Assembly: GCA_016711205.1 (NCBI GenBank)
Contig: JADJTM010000002.1
Coordinates: 434,001 to 498,000, forward strand
DNA from: Micropruina sp.
Lineage (GTDB): Bacteria > Actinomycetota > Actinomycetes > Propionibacteriales > Propionibacteriaceae
DNA: 64,000 nt
Reading direction: 5' to 3'
Shown in pieces: positions 61,393 through 64,000 of the stretch (position 1 is the first letter of the stretch; the number at the start of each line of letters is the position of its first letter). A program made the position numbers and the translations under genes. The notes below the pieces were generated by a model that was not told where the DNA came from, made no database searches, and saw nothing but the letters and a program-made list of their open reading frames with translations.

Positions 61393-62294
61393 GTCATTCG
61401 CACGCCCACAACCACGCCGGCGCGACCGGACGGCACCGCTGGCGGCTCGCTGTCGCCTTCGTGCTGGTCGCCGGCTTCTTCGTGGTCGAACTGTTGGCCG
61501 CGTGGCATTCGGGCTCGCTCGCCCTGCTGTCGGACGCCGGGCACATGGCCGCCGACGTGACCACCCTCGGCGCCGCACTGGTCGCCACCCGGCTGGCCAC
61601 CCGCAGGGACACCACCGGACGCCGTACCTTCGGCTCGTACCGCGCCGAGGTGTTCGCCTCAGGGCTGGCGGTGCTGCTGATGATCGGCGTCGGGGTCTAC
61701 ATCGCGGTCGAGGCGGTCGGGCGCATCGGCGCCGGCGTCGAACCGGCGTCCGGGGTGATGATGGTCGTCGGCGCCGTGGGCCTGGTCGTCAACGTGATCT
61801 GCCTGCTGCTGCTTCGCTCCGGTGCCGCCGAGAGCCTGAACGTCAAGGGCGCCTACCTCGAGGTCGTCGCCGACAGCCTCGGCTCGGTCGGGGTGATCGT
61901 GGCCGGCGCGCTCGTCGGCTGGACCGGCAACGGCTGGTGGGACACCGTGATCGCCCTTGCCATCGCCGTGTTCGTGGTGGTTCGCGCGGTCCTGCTCGGA
62001 CGAGAGGTGCTCGCGGTGCTCGGCCAGCACGCTCCCGACGGCATGGAGCCCGCCGCCCTCACCCGAGCGCTGCTCGCGGTGGAGGGGGTCACCGAGGTGC
62101 ACGACCTGCACGTGTGGCGGCTCACCTCCGGCATGGACGTCGCCACCGCGCACCTGGTCACCACGGCGGCCGCGCAGCCCGGGCCGGTGCTGCAGCAGGC
62201 CAGCAGCACGCTGCGGGATCGGTTCGCGATCGCACACGCCACCCTGCAGATCGAGGCCGAAGGAGCGTCCGGCTGTCAGGGCGCCGATTGGTGA
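61389..62294 (+). CDS. Cation diffusion facilitator (zinc/cadmium-type efflux)
   Basis: A 301-residue CDF transporter with six TM helices, a histidine-rich N-terminus (MSHSHAHNHAG) and a cytosolic C-terminal domain (VEGVTEVHDLHVWRLTSGM). The TM2 site is LLSDAGHMAAD with D and HxxxD. The TM5 site, HxxxD in most zinc exporters, reads YLEVVADSLGSVG, i.e. ExxxD. That substitution might shift metal selectivity. It exports divalent metals in exchange for protons and is controlled by the overlapping ArsR gene. Confidence 0.92.
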   Translation: MSHSHAHNHAGATGRHRWRLAVAFVLVAGFFVVELLAAWHSGSLALLSDAGHMAADVTTLGAALVATRLATRRDTTGRRTFGSYRAEVFASGLAVLLMIGVGVYIAVEAVGRIGAGVEPASGVMMVVGAVGLVVNVICLLLLRSGAAESLNVKGAYLEVVADSLGSVGVIVAGALVGWTGNGWWDTVIALAIAVFVVVRAVLLGREVLAVLGQHAPDGMEPAALTRALLAVEGVTEVHDLHVWRLTSGMDVATAHLVTTAAAQPGPVLQQASSTLRDRFAIAHATLQIEAEGASGCQGADW

Positions 62295-63241
62295 GCGACG
62301 CCGTCGCGACCGGTGACGCCGTCGCGACCGGTGACGCCGTCGCGACCGGTGACGCCGTCCACTCGAATCTCACAGCCGTGCGGCGTCAGCGGCGCCAACC
62401 AGTCGACGAGGTCGGCCGGGGCATAGCCGAGCTGACCACAGTCGATCCGCAGCTGCGTGGGTGCGGGCACGCCCGGTCGCCAGGGGCGCGGGCAGAGCGT
62501 CCGCTCGGAGGGTTCGGCGAAGGTGAGCACCAGCGTCGAGCCCTCATCGCTGATGATTTGGCAGGCTGACAGCGCGGCCCGTTCACGTCCCCACGCCGAC
62601 TCGTGCACCAGCCACTCGTCGACCACCCATACCGCCTCGGGGTTGCGTCGTCGCAGAACCGCCAGCACGCTCAGGCCGCCGAACCAGGCGGCCGGCAACA
62701 ACAGCGCCGTGGACCAGGGCAACCAGTGCCCGCCGCGGGCCAGATCGAGGCCCAGCACGCCGAGGCAGAGTGTGGCCAGGGCCGCGTCCATCAGCACCTC
62801 GAGCCAGAACTCGCCGGTCCATGCGCGCACGCCCACCCCGACGCCGTCACCGACCGCCGCGGTCCGGGCGGCCGGTGACAGGCCTTGTCGCAGCCGTAGC
62901 ACGGCCACGATCGCCAGGCCTGCGGCGAGAATCACCCCGAACCACGCGACGAGTCGCATCAGCGGTTCGGTGGGGTACACGGTCATCCAGATCAGCCAGA
63001 CGGCGGCGATCGCCAGGGCCGCACCGGCCAGTTCGGCGGCCGCGACACCGTAGCGTTGCAGGGCCGGCACCCGCCGCCTCGGCAGCGCGGGCAGCAGTTG
63101 CATGCCCCGCGTACCCGACCGCGATGAGCCGGACGAGCGGCCGGGCGCCGTTCGTCGCCCCGGAACGGCGCGGGTCGCTGTGCCGTGGACGACGGGGGCC
63201 GGGTCCGTGGTGAACCGCCGTCCGGGGGGTGGTTTGGTCAC
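62276..63241 (-). CDS. Four-TM membrane protein of unknown function
   Basis: About 321 residues, family not recognised. A basic, proline/arginine-rich N-terminus precedes two TM helices (AELAGAALAIAAVWLIWMTV; LVAWFGVILAAGLAIVAVLR), then a second pair (LEVLMDAALATLCLGVLGLD; STALLLPAAWFGGLSVLAVL). A soluble C-terminal domain contains VWVVDEWLVHESAWGRERAAL, which resembles PH-like/YdbS-type membrane proteins only loosely. The C-terminus consists of TGRDGV repeats and its last 19 bp overlap the end of the CDF gene. The start is uncertain: GTG 63241 is used; ATG 63104 and 63316 are possible. Confidence 0.6.
   Translation of the reverse strand: MTKPPPGRRFTTDPAPVVHGTATRAVPGRRTAPGRSSGSSRSGTRGMQLLPALPRRRVPALQRYGVAAAELAGAALAIAAVWLIWMTVYPTEPLMRLVAWFGVILAAGLAIVAVLRLRQGLSPAARTAAVGDGVGVGVRAWTGEFWLEVLMDAALATLCLGVLGLDLARGGHWLPWSTALLLPAAWFGGLSVLAVLRRRNPEAVWVVDEWLVHESAWGRERAALSACQIISDEGSTLVLTFAEPSERTLCPRPWRPGVPAPTQLRIDCGQLGYAPADLVDWLAPLTPHGCEIRVDGVTGRDGVTGRDGVTGRDGVAHQSAP
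62297..62359. repeat. 18-bp tandem repeat at the 3' end of the convergent membrane-protein gene
   Basis: Three and a half units of gacgccgtcgcgaccggt lie just after the CDF stop and encode, on the minus strand, TGRDGV repeats near the C-terminus of the neighbouring protein. Confidence 0.9.
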
Positions 63242-63336
63242 GGCCACCCATTCTGCCCGGGTTCGGTTCCGGTCGGTTAGCGTGAGCGTGTTCGGGGGCC
63301 CCATCGACTGGAGCAACGGATCGTGGAGGAGGTTCG

Positions 63337-64000
63337 ATGAAGCTGGCCATCGTGGGAGGTGGATCGACGTACACCCCCGAGTTGATCGACGGTTTCGCCC
63401 GGCTACGTGACGAGCTGCCCCTGGCCGAGGTGCACCTGATCGATCCGGACGCCGAACGCCTGCGGCTGGTGGCCGGCATGGCGCGACGGATGCTGGCCCG
63501 CGCGGGTCATCCGGCCCGGGTGGTGGCGACCAATGACCTGATCGCCGGGGTTTCGGACGCCGAGGCGGTGCTCGTCCAGCTTCGGGTCGGCGGGCAAGCC
63601 ACCAGGCACGACGACGAGACCTGGCCCCATCAGGAGCACTGCATCGGGCAGGAGACCACCGGCCCGGGCGGGTTCGCGAAGGCGCTGCGCACCGTGCCGG
63701 TGGTGCTCGGCATCGCGGACGTGGTGCGGCAGCACGCTCGTCCGGACGCCTGGATCATCGACTTCACCAACCCGGTCGGCATCGTCACCCGGGCCCTGCT
63801 ACAGGCCGGGCATCGCGCCGTCGGGCTGTGCAACATGGCGATCGGCTTTCAGCGCCGCTTCGCCGAGGCTCTGGGGGTGCCGCACGACCGGGTGGCACTG
63901 GGGCATGTGGGGCTGAATCACCTGACCTGGGAGCGGTCCGTCACGGTGGACGGCGTCGACCGGCTGCCGTCGATGCTCGCCGAGCGTCTGGACGAGCTCG
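63337..64000 (+). CDS. Glycoside hydrolase family 4 (6-phospho-beta-glucosidase-like), 5' part
   Basis: 221 codons are present before the window ends; the frame is open to base 64000. The N-terminal Rossmann motif KLAIVGGGSTYTPELIDG binds NAD+. VQLRVGGQATRHDDET, then CIGQETTGPGGFAKALRTVP, DFTNPVGIVT, GLCNMAIGFQRR (metal cysteine) and GLNHLTW (metal histidine) are the GH4 signatures of 6-phospho-beta-glucosidases such as BglT and LicH. It would hydrolyse phosphorylated disaccharides imported by a PTS, using NAD+ and Mn2+. GGAGGAGG precedes ATG 63337; it is divergent from the membrane-protein gene. Confidence 0.93.
   Translation, partial: MKLAIVGGGSTYTPELIDGFARLRDELPLAEVHLIDPDAERLRLVAGMARRMLARAGHPARVVATNDLIAGVSDAEAVLVQLRVGGQATRHDDETWPHQEHCIGQETTGPGGFAKALRTVPVVLGIADVVRQHARPDAWIIDFTNPVGIVTRALLQAGHRAVGLCNMAIGFQRRFAEALGVPHDRVALGHVGLNHLTWERSVTVDGVDRLPSMLAERLDEL

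Overview
The window is high-GC, actinobacterial-type DNA. Nearly every third codon position is G or C, GTG starts and 4-bp ATGA/GTGA gene overlaps are common, and several families point to the high-GC Gram-positives: a class A PBP beside a GT87 mannosyltransferase, a GntR regulator with DasR-type sites, mycothiol-type DinB proteins, DUF3152, and MMPL next to YhgE. A fermentative pta-ackA pair, PTS genes and an IS481-like element would suit the Propionibacteriaceae or a close relative. That placement is inference.

Layout. 1-4364: the end of a class A penicillin-binding protein, two polytopic glycosyltransferases (both broken by apparent frameshifts) and an AlkD-type repair protein. 4390-9937: a TetR regulator divergent from an MMPL exporter and a YhgE/Pip protein, with palindromic operators between them. 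10040-13041: nagA-nagB and a divergent GntR regulator with two dre-like operators. 13067-20119: PlsC-like acyltransferase, SDR, a DinB-fold protein, a membrane-anchored EEP phosphatase, then pta-ackA. 20191-21931: a tandem group of hairpin repeats and a decayed IS481 element. 22036-27578: endonuclease IV, an AbrB regulator translationally coupled to a membrane-anchored PEP-synthase/rifampicin-phosphotransferase-like enzyme, and a secreted LAS-type protein with Ig-like repeats. 28093-29798: rpsF-ssb-rpsR-rplI. In many actinobacteria this follows the PBP/GT87 pair directly; here about 24 kb lies between them. 30444-37385: MFS permease, a degenerate DUF3152 protein, cupin, patatin, a fused beta-oxidation enzyme and a secreted SGNH hydrolase. 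38070-48769: a type I restriction-modification cassette (hsdM-hsdS-hsdR, hsdR frameshifted), a GIY-YIG/DUF4357 protein, an MmyB-type regulator divergent from an aldo/keto reductase, and a Fic protein. 49032-56601: an eight-gene glucitol-type PTS operon with its own PRD regulator, GutM, HPr, FGGY kinase and glycerol-1-phosphate-dehydrogenase-like enzyme. 56666-64000: DinB, DHFR-like reductase, a TetR remnant, a 2TM protein beside a cysteine-motif remnant, NhaA with a leader hairpin, an ArsR-CDF metal-efflux pair, a membrane protein, and the start of a GH4 glycosidase.

The most interesting signals are these. (1) A dispersed intergenic repeat of 13 copies presents a constant GGGGACGGTTCCT core, in the best copies on stems whose sequence differs but still pairs. 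(2) In the polyol PTS operon the EIIA subunit appears to lack its phospho-accepting histidine, while a sugar kinase and a private HPr sit in the same operon. (3) An AbrB gene is coupled to an antibiotic-phosphotransferase-like membrane enzyme. (4) An MMPL protein carries a degenerate ABC ATPase tail. (5) Two further hairpin families occur. Repeated single frameshifts in long genes (about 1160, 1228, 2505, 6180, 8725, 42087) suggest either assembly errors or real decay, and should be resolved against reads before function is inferred.
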